Source of the DNA: Bagarius yarrelli
Taxonomy: Eukaryota > Chordata > Actinopteri > Siluriformes > Sisoridae
Assembly: GCA_005784505.1 (NCBI GenBank)
Contig: VCAZ01000039.1
Coordinates: forward strand, 3,231,056-3,295,055
Direction of reading: 5' to 3'
DNA length: 64,000 nt
Positions 1 to 10,400 of the stretch are shown here, piece after piece (the first letter of the stretch is position 1; each line of letters starts with the position of its first letter). The position numbers and the translations under genes were made by a program. The notes beneath the pieces are model-generated. The model was not told where the DNA came from. It saw nothing but the letters and a program-made list of their open reading frames with translations, and did no database searches.

Positions 1-157
1 GTTCTGTGAGCGAATAGAATGGAAGAATAGAATACGTTCATTGTCATTGTCATTACTTAAGTATGAATAGTATTTTTAAATGTACTTAAGTGTTGGAAGT
101 TAAAGTACAAGTAAATGCAAAATAAAAAAGGAAAAAAATATTATAAAAATTTGTTCC

Positions 158-290
158 CCTGGTTGGTGGGTTGAGGTACCGACACCCGCATGCAGGTTCG
201 ATTCCAGCTCAGGCCTTTTCTGGTTCCACTTCTCTCTATCTCCCTCTTTTTTATACCTCTGTCCTATCAATAAAGGTAAAAAATGCCCCC
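158..290 (+). mobile_element. tRNA-derived SINE, third family (short copy)
   Basis: The head resembles a Pol III promoter: an A-box-like GGTGGGTTGAGG near 166-177 and a B-box GGTTCGATTCC near 195-205. A pyrimidine-rich body and an A-rich end follow. It is unlike the commoner SINE families in the window. The cloverleaf is not intact, so it is not a tRNA gene. Confidence 0.4.
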
Positions 291-604
291 AAAAATCTTT
301 AAAAATGTTTTTTCCCCTCTTAGGAAATTCTTCATCTCTTCATCGATGGCTAGAGCAGTCGGTCGCTCCATGGCAGCCATGGCAGCTATGGAGAGACACC
401 TATTTCTGGCATGTAAAATAATGGCTGAACACAATCAACAAACAATTATGCATGTGTGCAAAATGGATGACACACCCATCAAAATCTCAGAAAATATAAA
501 AAGAACCACAAGTAATTATATGCCTTGCAGAATGAGGTGGAAAGTGAAAGGGGAAGATAAAAAGGCCAAAAAACCTTTGTTCCTGATAAAATCTGGGCAA
601 CAAT

Positions 605-720
605 GGGGGGTCAGGGGGCTCAGTGGTTAAGGTGTTGAACTGCTAACTGGATGATTGTCGGTCTGATTCCCAGCACCACCAAATTACAGCTGAGAATGGT
701 CCTTAACCCACAATCAGCCA
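605..720 (+). mobile_element. tRNA-derived SINE family A, truncated
   Basis: The head (GGCTCAGTGGTTAAGGTGTT, then a degenerate B box GTCTGATTCCCAGCACCACC) matches the tRNA-like head of the main SINE family here. The copy breaks off after the CCTTAACCC block, so it lacks the usual 3' tail. Confidence 0.6.
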
Positions 721-960
721 AATGTGAGCAGATTCATGTTTTGAGCATTTAGAGAAGAAAACAGGTTTTATGGTATGTGGCCTGGTCCTGCCCAGAGATG
801 TGATACTGATCAGTGTTTTTTTTTCTTTCAAGTGTATTTTAACTGATAGTAAACAGTCTTTTGTTGCACACTGAGTTCATACTCACTTCTTTACACTTTT
901 GTCTTGGAAAGTTCATATATTATAGTCCTGTATTATTTGTAAAATATCTAATTACATTGG

Positions 961-1128
961 TGGGAAGTGGTGGCTCATGGTTAAGGTGTTGGATTACCAA
1001 CCTGAAGGTTGTGGGTTCAATTCCCAGCTCCAGCAAGCCCCTGAGCAAGGCCATTAACCCTCAGTTGTGAGTAGCTCTGGATAAGGGGTGTCTGCCAAAG
1101 ATAAGGGTGTCTGCCAAATGCTGTAAAT
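961..1128 (+). mobile_element. tRNA-derived SINE family A, near full length
   Basis: The order is: A-box-like GTGGCTCATGGTTAAGGTGT, B-box-like GGTTCAATTCCCAGC, GAGCAAGGCC block, then the 3' tail GCTCTGGATAAGGGGTGTCT...GCCAAATGCTGTAAAT. The tail motif GATAAGG(G)GTGTCTGCCAAA is present twice, at about 1079-1098 and 1101-1120, which is an internal tail duplication. Confidence 0.8.
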
Positions 1129-1410
1129 TACCAGTAAGAGTAAGGTTTTAGTAACAGTGTTTTGAATTGATCTAACATGTGTTTCCTAGGCAGTGGATTC
1201 ATCATCTGGGGCCAACGTTTGATTTTGACTAAAGCAAATATGTTGCTGACTACAAATATGTTGGTTTTGACCTGGAAGTTTAAGTCTTAAGATGGTGATG
1301 AGAAATGGTGATTTGTTTTATATTTTATATGTGTTAGTAAAATCTGCAAAAAAAACCCCCCAAAAAAACAACTTACATTTATTTATATTTGTGTTTAACT
1401 ATGGAGTTGA

Positions 1411-1500
1411 GGTTTAACTACCTTGCTCAGGAGCCTAGCAGTGGTAGTTTGCTTCTAATCAGTAGTCTACCACCTTAAACACAGAGCTACCACTTAACTG
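1411..1500 (-). mobile_element. SINE family A fragment, reverse
   Basis: On the minus strand it reads as the tRNA-like head, with the CTTAAACAC...GCTACCACTT block at the right end and a TTGCTCAGG...CAGTGGTAG middle. The copy is degenerate. Confidence 0.5.
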
Positions 1501-1626
1501 ACAGACAACTAAAATACCCACCGGGTAGAATTATAGTGAACGGTAAAGCATTTCACATTAAATCAAGCTTGTGTGATATTTGTGATCATGTGATCATTAG
1601 GTAAAGCTACACATGATAGCTGATTA

Positions 1627-1797
1627 CGTTTATGTCATTTGCCAGACACCCTTTTTATGGAAGACCTGGGTTTGATTTCCAGCACCACTAAGCCATCACT
1701 GTTGGCCCCCTGAGCAAGGCCCTTAATTTGCTGAGTTGTATAAAAGAGATAAATGTAAGTAAAGTAACTCTAACGCCATGAATGTAAATGTAAATTA
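1627..1797 (+). mobile_element. SINE family A fragment
   Basis: It shows the GGGTTTGATTTCCAGCACCAC B-box region, the CTGAGCAAGGCCCTTAAT block and the GTATAAAAGAGATAAATGTA tail stretch. The upstream end carries a reverse-oriented tail remnant (GTCATTTGCCAGACACCC), so two copies may be joined head to tail. Confidence 0.6.
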
Positions 1798-3178
1798 TGT
1801 ATTTTCTGTAACAATAAGAAAAATAATATTTACTAATAACTGAACAGTCGAACATACACAGTCCCTATTTAAGTTACACAATGTACAAAAAAGAGTACAC
1901 TGTTCTATATAACACATAAAGACTTGCATATGTCTTGTAATTCAGTTTAAAGTGTGTAAGTTTATGGGCAGAACTCGTCTGTAATTTGTCTGTAATATTT
2001 CACTTGTTTTCTCAGCTGTTAGTCATATCAGCCGCTAATGGTGACTAAAGGTGAAGCCAAAGAAAGGTTTCCTGGATGTGTAAAAATGAAACTAAATGTA
2101 CTATATAACCTTGCAAGCTATCCATTATAACATCAGGCTACATAAAAAAAATGTATTATAGTGCATAAATTTTAATTCTTTATTTTAACCAAGAAGTTAT
2201 TCCTGGATTATCGACCAGGTTAAGTTTATAGCATGTTTCGGGTAAATTTACCTAATGATAAGAAATGATTGACTCCTGTCATACTAGTTACAAGCTTGTA
2301 AACAGGTTTGTGAACAAGGTTTTACTAAAACATGTTTTCTACATACTTAACTGACATGAAACATCATTGTTTGTTTATTGTTTGTTGCTTCTTTGACAAA
2401 TTGTTTCAATACTGTTTCGCTAAATAGTTTGGATTGTGCTAATTTATTTATTTTCGTCTATGACCCTGACTAAAGCTTTTTAAAACTTTGTCCCAAAGTT
2501 GTGATTTCAGCTTCATAGTCGATTTGTATTCTAATAAACTCTAAAAGCTTGCAGGAATATGTGTATTAATATAAGGATCACACAACTATTTTTTTTTTTT
2601 TTCACACAGATAGCAGCCATTTATCTGTTTACAACGTCTGATATCATTCACATGTCTCGGTCTCTGCTTTAAAGTGAAACTAACCTGGTAATACAATAAC
2701 CGATAAACAACTCGATAAAGAAGAAGCACACGAAACAGTGGATAGGTTAAATCGAGTCATCAATCTTTTTAACCCTATGTTAAATTGCAACATAAGAAAA
2801 AGTTCGGTATAATCATATCCACAGTGTATTGCAAATTTAAAAAAAAAACTAAATTGGGCTGTTTGTATACTTTTAGAGACAACTATGTATTTCTTTCTAT
2901 TTCTAAAATGTTCAATAAAATGTATTCATTGTGTCCATAAATCCAGCTCACAGGTTCTTACATGATTCAAAATGAAACCGAAACGACATAAATCAATAAT
3001 GCGGCAATACACATCTAGCTCATATAACGTTTTTACTCTTTTACTGGGGTCAAAAATGAATAGATAACTTTTATTAAGGGCCAAAGACTAGGATCAGGAT
3101 CAACAATTTACCCAATCTCAGATTATTAAACCTGTGGAAAAGTTATTTCCGTCCCATTTTTAGGCTCCCACTTCCTTC

Positions 3179-3312
3179 ATTTACATTGACATTTACATGC
3201 AACTCAGCAATTCAGGTTTGAGAGTCTTGATCAGGGGTCCATCAGTGGTAAATTGGTGGTGCTGGGAATGAACCGCTAGGAATAAATCGCTGCTCTACCA
3301 CTTCCCCCGTAC
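3179..3312 (-). mobile_element. SINE family A, reverse
   Basis: A tail of TTTACATTGACATTTACATG is followed by CAGGGGTCCATCAGTGGTA, GGTGGTGCTGGGAATGAACC and TCTACCACTTCCCCC. This is the reverse complement of the family A head and tail. Confidence 0.65.
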
Positions 3313-4437
3313 CACTACTCACTTCTAAGTGAAAGTTATACTATTAGAGTGCTGTGAAATTGTAGGGCTCTTACGCAGAATTATAGGTAATTATAAAAAG
3401 AGTTCACACTAAACATTGTGGTCATTAATATTTTATAGTGATGATGAAATCATGACATCGGATCTCTGACCTGGTATTTTTTTATTCCCTCAGAACAGCA
3501 GTTATATTGACATGCTGTGTGATTAGTGGATCAGGCGCACAGTGCCTGACAAACACTTCCTGTTTTATAGATTTATATATTTTTTGTGTAGTACTCAGAC
3601 CTTTAGCTGTTATAAAAGCATCTAAACAAAGTCACTTATTTGAGTTGAGCACAATTTGACTTGTGATTTTCCAAAAAAATAAAAGGGTACATTTTATGTG
3701 ATAAAACCAGGTTATGTATAAACGTTTGACATTGTAAATTAATATAAAAATAGCTATTGTGTCATTTTTAGAATTTACCTGCATCATTGTATTAAGTTGT
3801 ACAATTCACACCTACAGTGTGTCTCAGTTGGGTAAGTTGACACAAAGGCTTCGGGTTAATGAATCACATGGGACGTGCCTGGGCACGCTTTATGAATTAA
3901 CCACATTATTAAAGGGTTATTTTATGTTGGGGTTTTTAATTTCGGAGAACTTACACAGTATCAAGGCAAACGGTCTGTTCTCATGAATAAATGCACTAAA
4001 TGTGCCTGAAACTTGAATTACATGATACAACCTCTATTTTATTGCAAAGTTTCAAGATGCATCAAATGTCCTGTTACACGCTTTACTATTTATATTAGAG
4101 CCAGACTCATAAAGAAGTTACCAGGTTAATAAATGACTACGGAGAACCAGCTTTGTAAAATAGGAGAAAAAATATACTGTTAAACTGATGATCTTATGAT
4201 TTTAATCTGGAAACACTAAAAAAAATGAAAATTTTCTAGCATAAATAAGACATGATTTCTGGAGGAAACAGAGAAAAATATTATTACGTATATCATTTCT
4301 GCATTTTAAACCATTTTGAGGTTTTATTTTTTCGAAACTTATATTATTATAATAATGTATAATATTTATTCTATTCATATTCATGCCACCATGTGATCTC
4401 CAAATGGGAAGCAGTGCATTATTACAGTGTGGCAGGA

Positions 4438-4672
4438 TCCTATTATAGTATATTATAGTATAGCATTTTATAATATAGTATATTAGAGTTATAGTATATT
4501 ATAGTACAGTATATTATAGTTATAGTATATTATAGTTACAGTATATTATTATAGTTATAGTATATTATAGTATAGTATGTTATAGTTTATATTACAGTAT
4601 AGTATATTATAGTATAGCATATTAAAGTATATTATAGTTATATTATAGTATAGTATACTATATTACAAATCT
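4438..4672. repeat. AT-rich TATAG/TATTATAGT tandem array
   Basis: Irregular repeats of TATAGTATATTATAGT and similar units fill about 235 bp, less than 60 bp upstream of the kappa-B motif of the next gene. Unit length varies between about 10 and 21 bp. No coding potential is visible. Confidence 0.8.
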
Positions 4673-4725
4673 ACCGATCTGTCAATCTGGTTATTTATTT
4701 TATCCACCTTTAGCAGGATCCAAAC

Positions 4726-4735
4726 GGAATTTCCC
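4726..4735 (+). promoter_or_regulatory. NF-kappa-B-like site upstream of NEURL3
   Basis: GGAATTTCCC is the reverse complement of GGGAAATTCC, which fits the GGGRNNYYCC kappa-B consensus exactly. It lies about 200 bp upstream of the TATA box. Function is inferred from the motif and from the known inflammatory induction of NEURL3 in mammals. Confidence 0.5.
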
Positions 4736-4835
4736 CTCCCATAATAATAAAAAAAACGGGATAGCGGATCACATGTTTAGATCGGTTTACGGGAAACATG
4801 TCACTGCGTCTGTGGAAGTTAGTACTTTTCCGAGA

Positions 4836-4877
4836 CCCGCCCCTTTTCTTTTTATTGGCTCCGCCCCTTTCGCTTTC
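4836..4877 (+). promoter_or_regulatory. GC boxes, CCAAT box and ISRE of the NEURL3 promoter
   Basis: In order: CCCGCCCC (4836-4843), ATTGG, an inverted CCAAT (4854-4858), CCGCCCC (4861-4867), and CTTTCGCTTTC (4867-4877). The last reads GAAAGCGAAAG on the minus strand and matches the GAAANNGAAA core of an interferon-stimulated response element. The ISRE sits about 57 bp upstream of the TATA box, a usual distance for an IRF/ISGF3 element. Confidence 0.6.
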
Positions 4878-4916
4878 GAGCCTATGACTTGCAATGTTTT
4901 GAGTTCAAACCCACAG

Positions 4917-4940
4917 CACGTGCCATGGCGCGGTATAAGT
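4917..4940 (+). promoter_or_regulatory. E-box and TATA box of NEURL3
   Basis: The palindromic E-box CACGTG lies at 4917-4922 and TATAAGT at 4934-4940. The TATA position predicts a start of transcription near 4960-4970 and a 5' UTR of about 85-95 nt. Confidence 0.5.
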
Positions 4941-5019
4941 ACAGAGTCACACATTCTCCTCCACCGGTCTGGAAACGGATAATCTGTAACTGTTGGATAT
5001 AAAAAGCGTAACTGTTACT

Positions 5020-5051
5020 GGAGGAAAAGAAAAGAAAAGAAAAGAAAAGAA
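5020..5051. repeat. (AAAAG)n in the NEURL3 5' UTR
   Basis: About five copies of a GAAAA/AAAAG pentanucleotide end three bases before the start codon. They make the leader purine-rich and probably length-variable. Confidence 0.7.
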
Positions 5052-5053
5052 CG

Positions 5054-5072
5054 ATGACACGTAAAGTCAAAG
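5054..5072 (+). CDS. neurl3: neurl3 exon 1
   Basis: It codes for MTRKVK plus one base of the next codon. The donor is G|GTAAGA at 5073. This exon is too short to show as an ORF and was found by pairing the donor with the phase of exon 2. Confidence 0.7.
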
Positions 5073-6444
5073 GTAAGACTTTTAACCAGCTCAGAAAAGT
5101 CAGGTTAATTTATTATTATAAATAGTTATAATTATATCAGTTATAAACGCTACTGTTCAAAGTAGATTCCATAGGTGGTTAAATGTATGTTAGTGATATT
5201 AATGAGTATCATTATTTTTATTTCAATACTATAAAAATAATGTTTATACTATTTAAATACTTGTGTAAGATTGTATAGTACTGGATTTGCTGCATGTTTG
5301 TATTGCACTATGAGGATACCACGTGACCTCGACTAATGGGGAAAAGAAAACAAATCAAAACACGCCCCCTTTCTTGTCTAAATATTATAAAAAATTATCT
5401 TATATAATATTTTACAGTTTAAAGTTATATATTACAGTCTTTTTTCCAACATTAACTAAAATTCTTATATTATTATCTATTTTATGAAACCCAGATTTAC
5501 ATTTACAGGATTTGGCAGACGTCCTTATTCAGAGCGACTTACATTTATATTACTGAGCAATTAGGGGTTAAAGGCCTTGCTCAGAGGTCCAGTGGTGGTA
5601 ACTCGATGGTACTGGAAATCGAAACCCACAAATATGCAAAATACACATTAAAGAATCCTTATCATTTAGTTGCTCTCTCCAGAGTGTGCAGAATAGTGTA
5701 CTTGTTGACACACTGGGGTTTTACTTTAGTCTTTAGATCGCATAATAAGAGCAATCTCTGTTTTCTTTCCAGTTACTTGGCCGCCTTGCACTTGCGGAAA
5801 CCATTGCCTGGGGCCGCTCACCTTTAATCCTGAGGTAAAGGGACGACACGTGAAGCTGAGTGCAGGTGACCGGCGGGCAATGAGAAACCCGCGGTCGTTT
5901 CATCACGGTGTGACTTTCAGCAACCGGCCGTTGCAAGTCAGGGAAAAGGTGCACCTGCGTGTGGAGCGCTGTGTAGCAGGATGGCACGGTGCCCTCCGGC
6001 TTGGCTTCACCAGCGTGCCACCCGGTTCGGGTCCCATGTGTTCTTTGGCAATACCAGAACTCACCGACAAACCGGGATTCTGGGCCATCCCTGTACCGGA
6101 ACATTGCTGCACCCCACGGACCGAGCTGACGTTCTGGGTAACGCACACAGGGTACCTGCGCATCCAGACGGATGACTGGTTTGACCAAAAAGAAAAAATG
6201 CTGCAGATGGACACGAGCAAGCCGATCTGGGCCATGATTGACGTGTACGGCCAGACCAGCTCAGTCCTTTTACTAGGTGAGTTAAATGCATGTTTTATAC
6301 TGCAGTGAACCATAGCATTACTGTCACAGCTGTGGTGCCTTTTGTGCTGTTGATACACTACCAGGCAAAAGTATGTGGACACCTGACATCATATGTTGTT
6401 TTTTTTCCCAAAACTGAAACACACAATTGTATTTTTATTATTAT

Positions 6445-6479
<35 letters not shown>

Positions 6480-7214
6480 GTTTTACAATTTTCCTTTTCT
6501 TTCCTTTGGCTCTGATTTAACCCCACTAAACACTTTTAAGACGAGACCGTCTTATTCTTTAGCTGAAATCTCTACACCAACAGTCCAAATCCAGGGGCAA
6601 AATTTCAATTAAAAGAGTCAGAGGGAAATAAATTTAGAACAGGATGTTTGACAAGCAAAAAAGAATGTACTGGTGAGGTGTCCACAAACCTTTGACTATA
6701 TTGTCCAACAAATACATTGGAAATGGTTCAAATGTGACTTCTTGCTTATGATATAAATTACAGGCTCAGAGAAAAAGACGTTATTCTGCAAGCGCCGCTC
6801 TTGCCCTGCTGCTGAAATCGTTGCTACAGAGGAGAACTGTGGCTATGACCAGATACCTGAATTAATCCTGAGAAGGATGAGTACCAAGAGTCCCTTAGGA
6901 CAGAGCGATGCAGGTGAGCATGAGAGTAATAATTGATCATTTCTATCTAACAACACACCCCTGATAGGGTTTTTTTTTTCTCACTTATATCTTGAATCAT
7001 GATGTTTTAGCAACTTTACACTGAGTTTTATTGTTTTGCTTTGACAGAAATGGAATTACACGGCTTAGACGATAAAGAGGTCTGTGTGGTTTGCATCTCC
7101 GAGACGCCCTGTGTGCTTCTGGATTGCGGTCACTACTGTTTGTGCTCTCAGTGTGCTAAGAGGGTCATCAGTGACTTCGGGACGTGTCCGTTGTGTCGGC
7201 AGAGCATCCGCTAA
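5054..7214 (+). CDS. neurl3: Neuralized-domain RING E3 ubiquitin ligase 3 (4 exons)
   Basis: Exons are 5054-5072, 5773-6276, 6764-6913 and 7048-7214. All introns are GT-AG, all junctions are phase 1, and the product is 279 aa (human NEURL3 is about 262). Residues about 20-175 form one Neuralized homology repeat, with LTFNPEVKGRHVKLS, GVTFSNRPLQ, HGALRLGFTSVPP and IWAMIDVYGQT visible. A short basic linker follows. The C terminus is a C3HC4 RING from about residue 236: CVVC, then LLDCGH, CLCSQC and CPLC. One NHR plus one RING separates NEURL3 from NEURL1/2, which have a different domain layout. RING NEURL proteins transfer ubiquitin from an E2 to bound substrates, and mammalian NEURL3 (LINCR) is induced by inflammatory stimuli. 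The start ATG at 5054 lies just after a TATA-containing promoter, and its 19-nt exon splices in frame. Family certain; NEURL3 assignment very likely. Confidence 0.88.
5498..5632 (-). mobile_element. SINE family A in neurl3 intron 1, reverse
   Basis: The tail TTTACATTTACAGGATTTGG plus CAGACGTCCTTATTCAGAGC is followed by GAGCAATTAGGGGTTAAAGG and the inverted head. The copy lies about 140 bp upstream of the exon 2 acceptor. Confidence 0.8.
5773..6276 (+). CDS. neurl3: neurl3 exon 2 (Neuralized domain)
   Basis: The acceptor is TTTTCTTTCCAG ending at 5772 and the donor is G|GTGAGT at 6277. This 504-nt exon codes for the whole Neuralized homology repeat. It is clearly more GC-rich than the surrounding introns. 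Confidence 0.9.
6356..6705 (+). mobile_element. Tc1/mariner-type MITE in neurl3 intron 2
   Basis: The left end reads CACTACCAGGCAAAAGTATG then TGGACACCTGAC. The right end, reverse-complemented, reads ACAATATAGTCAAAGGTTTG then TGGACACCTCACC. This is the inverted terminal repeat of the common fish 'CACTATATGGCCAAAAGTAT' MITE, next to TA on the left. A (TTA)n run lies inside. It carries no transposase. Confidence 0.7.
6764..6913 (+). CDS. neurl3: neurl3 exon 3
   Basis: It codes for the linker GSEKKTLFCKRRSCPAAEIV to KSPLGQSDA between the NHR and the RING. The acceptor is TTACAG ending at 6763 and the donor is G|GTGAGC at 6914. Confidence 0.85.
7048..7214 (+). CDS. neurl3: neurl3 exon 4 (RING finger, stop)
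   Basis: The acceptor is TTGACAG ending at 7047. The exon codes for the complete C3HC4 RING and ends CPLCRQSIR, with TAA at 7212-7214. In this family a RING at the very C terminus is normal, so the end is unlikely to be truncated. Confidence 0.92.
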
Positions 7215-7311
7215 TAACAAAGAACGAGAGAAAGAGAGAATAATGTAAATAGGTTTGTGTCTGGAAAACTGATGTATTATATTTGAATGTAAATATTTTG
7301 TACAGGTTGTA

Positions 7312-7317
7312 AATAAA
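7312..7317 (+). terminator. neurl3 polyadenylation signal
   Basis: AATAAA lies 98 nt after the stop codon. The sequence after it (TGTTTTTATACATTTTTA) is T-rich, as expected downstream of a cleavage site. Confidence 0.65.
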
Positions 7318-7904
7318 TGTTTTTATACATTTTTAATATTTATTAAATCTAAAGATGTACATTTGACTTGGTGTATGATTTGATTTGCATATATAGAAGA
7401 ACTCGAATGACTATAACCTTAATTATACTTAGAATGTTTGGGATGACCTGGAACACTGATTGGTGTCCGAGCTCACTAATGCCTGAAGTAAAAGCCTTGA
7501 CAGATGTTAAGAGGTTATTATACGATTAAAAATGAGACTTAATTTGGAATAGGGATTTGATGGTCACATGTCCAGATACTATTTTCAATGCAGTGTACAA
7601 ATGCAACACTAACGGGCAAAAGTTATTAATTTATAGACTCACCAGGCTAAAAGTTTATATGACTCATGAAACAATTCTAGAAATGTACATTTACACCTGA
7701 ACTGGAACATACTGACATGAAGAGTCATCCATGTGACTGCATCAGTGCTGAAAAGTATGATCAGAGATCATTTTAAACACTAGGGCACAACATTTATAGA
7801 ACATTTTAGCTATTTATTGGAATACCAGAGGTTTTTCATGTTTATTATGATTAATTGTTTAAAAGTCTAATAAATGATGATAATAATATCAGTACTATTA
7901 ATAA

Positions 7905-8222
7905 ATTATCTATCTATCTATCTATAAACCAATTATTCTATCTATCCTTCCATCTATCAATCAATAAACCAATCTATCTATCCTTTCGTCTATCAACCAA
8001 TTCTTCTATTTATCTATTGTTTTGTCTATCAATCAATAAATCAATCTATCCTTTCATCTATCAATCAATAAATTTATCTATCTATCTTATCTTTTCATCT
8101 ATCAGTCAATAGATCAATCTATTGTTCCGTCTATCAATCAATAAATCAATCTATTCTTCCATCTATCTGTCTGTCTGTCAGTCTGTCTGTCTGTCTGTCT
8201 GTCGGTCTGTCTGTCTGTTTTT
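7905..8222. repeat. Compound TCTA / ATCAATAAATCAATCTATC / TCTG tandem array
   Basis: A (TCTA)n start gives way to about eight degenerate units of roughly 30-36 bp built on TCAATAAA.CAATCTATC, and it ends in (TCTG)n with single G-for-T changes. The open frame across it is purely repeat-driven. Confidence 0.85.
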
Positions 8223-8817
8223 ATATCTGAGTTTTTAAAGTTTTTAAAGTTATACTGAAGTAAGTTTAACCGTTGTGTCAGAATTTGAATCAATAAAATG
8301 CGGAAGTTTAGTTTCACTGACCGGATTTAACTGGAATGGACCTTTTAACTGGACCAATGAAAGCTGAATTGCTGTTCAATTTGAATTTGCATAATTTGCA
8401 TAAGCCTAAGCAATTGGACAGAATAAAAACGGCCCGGAAAAAAACTAGGATGCAGCGACACGGAGGGTCACGTGTTACGAACCGTCGTTCTTTCTTTCTT
8501 TTTTTTCTTTTTTTTTTTTTTTTTATGGAAAATTTTGGCGGTATAAAAAAGCGGGAACAGGTTCAGAAATGACTGACTTTCGTTTCCTCCTCTCGCTCCA
8601 TAAAATAGCAAATAAAATGACTAACAAAGAAATACATACGTATGTCATGTCATATTATATTATCATATATTTATCGTTATAATTTCAATTTATACTAGCA
8701 GGTGCTGACATTGTTTTTAACAAACAAATAAACAAATATCAGCTACCAAAAAGTTATAAATATTAATATTAAGATGCTGTTTAATGACATTATATGTGGA
8801 GGAATTGGTTATGTTAT

Positions 8818-8821
8818 TATT

Positions 8822-8857
<36 letters not shown>

Positions 8858-8870
8858 TATTATTATTAGT
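8818..8870. repeat. (TTA)n microsatellite
   Basis: About 17 TTA/TTAT units. Confidence 0.9.
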
Positions 8871-9019
8871 TTCACCATCTATAGAGGCTACAGTACAAAT
8901 TATTTAAAAGTTTCCTCTTGAGGAAAAAAAATAATTTTTGTGGGTTTGTCAAGATTGTGGGTGCAACCAGCAGAGGGCGGCAGGTACACATTTAAGTGTA
9001 AGATGGGGTCTGGATCTGT

Positions 9020-9112
9020 CACATATCCCAGTTCAGAGGAAGTTAGGATCAGGTCACAGGGTCAGCCATGATACAGCACCCTGAAGCAAAGAGGTTTGAG
9101 GGCCCCAACAAA
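9020..9112 (-). mobile_element. SINE family C fragment
   Basis: GGGTCAGCCATGATACAGCA and CCCTGAAGCAAAGAGGTTTG match the central part of the two longer copies at 23419-23658 and 53938-54186. Confidence 0.5.
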
Positions 9113-9207
9113 CACAATATTCTCATCAGTCATCAGTTTTTCTTAGAGAAAGCTAATGAAAAAGGATGTCTGAGGGCGATGACGGAATATAACCGTCTTG
9201 AATTAAA

Positions 9208-9352
9208 TCAAGGGTCATCAAACCTACATCTTGGAAGTCTGGTGTCCTGCAAAGTTTAGCTCCAACCCTAATTCAACACACCTGAACTGGCTAATCGAGG
9301 TCGCGCTGGGTATACTGGAAACTCTGCAGGACCGAGTCTGGTAACCCCTGCT
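9208..9352. mobile_element. Short MITE with inverted ends
   Basis: Left end AGGGTCATCAAACC...GTCCTGCAAAGTTTAGCTCC. The right end reads AAACTCTGCAGGACCGAGTC then TGGTAACCCCTGC, which is roughly the inverse of the left end. The core CAACCCTAATTCAACACACC then TGAACTGGCTAATC is a sequence I know from many fish genomes. About 145 bp, non-coding. Confidence 0.6.
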
Positions 9353-9592
9353 TTAGATTTTGCCCACACAAACGGGATGTTAGCAATGTAAGTCATTTAT
9401 TTTAGATCAAGAATGGACTAGAGTGAATCAGAGGTAAAAGAAAAAAAGGAAGAGAGGGATAAGGTGAGGGAAAGAAAATAATCAAGTGAATTTAAACGAT
9501 TTATAAGAGTAATAGTGATGTGTTGGTGCTCACGGGTGATACTTCGAAAGACATTTAAACAGCAGGTACAGTAAGTGTATGAGCTTGTTGTG

Positions 9593-9638
<46 letters not shown>

Positions 9639-9745
9639 CTTACAATTATTTTTCTGTCTTTTATCTTTCTTTCTCCCCCCTATCTCTCTCTCTCTCTCTC
9701 TCTCTGTCTGTCTGTCTATCTTCCCTCCATCCAGCCACCATGCTC

Positions 9746-9804
<59 letters not shown>

Positions 9805-9911
9805 CTTACAATTATTTTTCTGTCTTTTATCTTTTTTCTCCCCCCCCCTCTCTCTCTCTCTATATATATATCTGTCTGTCTATCTATCTTCCCTCCATCC
9901 AGCCACCATAC

Positions 9912-9972
<61 letters not shown>

Positions 9973-10010
9973 CTTACAACTACTTTTCTGTCTATCTTTC
10001 TTTCTCCCCC

Positions 10011-10064
<54 letters not shown>

Positions 10065-10232
10065 CTGTCTGTCTATCTTCCCTCCATCCAGCCACCATAC
10101 TCATCTATCTATCTATCTATCTATCCCTCCAACTATTTTTTCTATTTTTCTGTATTTTATCTTTCTTTTCTTTCTTTCTTTCTCTCCCCCCCTCTTTCTC
10201 TCTCTCTCTCTCTCTCTCTCTGTTTTTTTTTT
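9593..10232. repeat. Higher-order compound microsatellite, four large units
   Basis: Each unit of about 125-190 bp has the same order: (TCTA)n, CCTTACAATTATTTTTCTGT, CTTTCTTTCTCCCCCC, (TC)n, (TCTG)n, then CTTCCCTCCATCCAGCCACC. Units differ mostly in the length of the simple runs. Two overlapping open frames of over 220 codons here are artefacts of the repeat. Confidence 0.9.
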
Positions 10233-10361
10233 TTTACTTTGTACTTTTTGTGCAAAACAAAATAATTTATAAAGTATCACAATTTAATTCTATTAAATGG
10301 AAACCTGTGACAAAAGTATAGTTACTTCCCTGTCAGGAAGTTTTTATTTCTTACCAGCGTC

Positions 10362-10365
<4 letters not shown>

Positions 10366-10398
<33 letters not shown>
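10366..10398. repeat. (TAA)n microsatellite
   Basis: About eleven uninterrupted TAA/ATA units. Confidence 0.9.

Positions 10399-10400
<2 letters not shown>

Larger units (their letters stand above)
1..4437. other. Intergenic DNA, no gene recognised
   Basis: This stretch is AT-rich and holds no open frame that resembles a protein and no exon I can recognise. It contains a tRNA-like SINE head near 158-290 and several family A SINE copies at 605-720, 961-1128, 1411-1500, 1627-1797 and 3179-3312. The rest, including 1800-3170 and 3320-4437, looks like unique or very old non-coding sequence. The longest frame (283-630) is low in complexity and has no family resemblance. Confidence 0.6.

Noticed and set aside
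283..630. 115-codon frame MPPKIFKN...
   Set aside because: It has no family resemblance, lies between SINE fragments, and has no splice or promoter context that I can support.
5733..6382. Minus-strand frames of 151 and 159 codons over neurl3 exon 2
   Set aside because: They are shadows of the GC-rich Neuralized exon; the plus strand has the family match and splice sites.
9575..10321. Overlapping open frames of 248 and 228 codons (Tyr-Leu-Ser repeats)
   Set aside because: They read through (TCTA)n and (TC)n runs only. There is no non-repeat coding sequence, and the same peptide appears in every TCTA array in the window.
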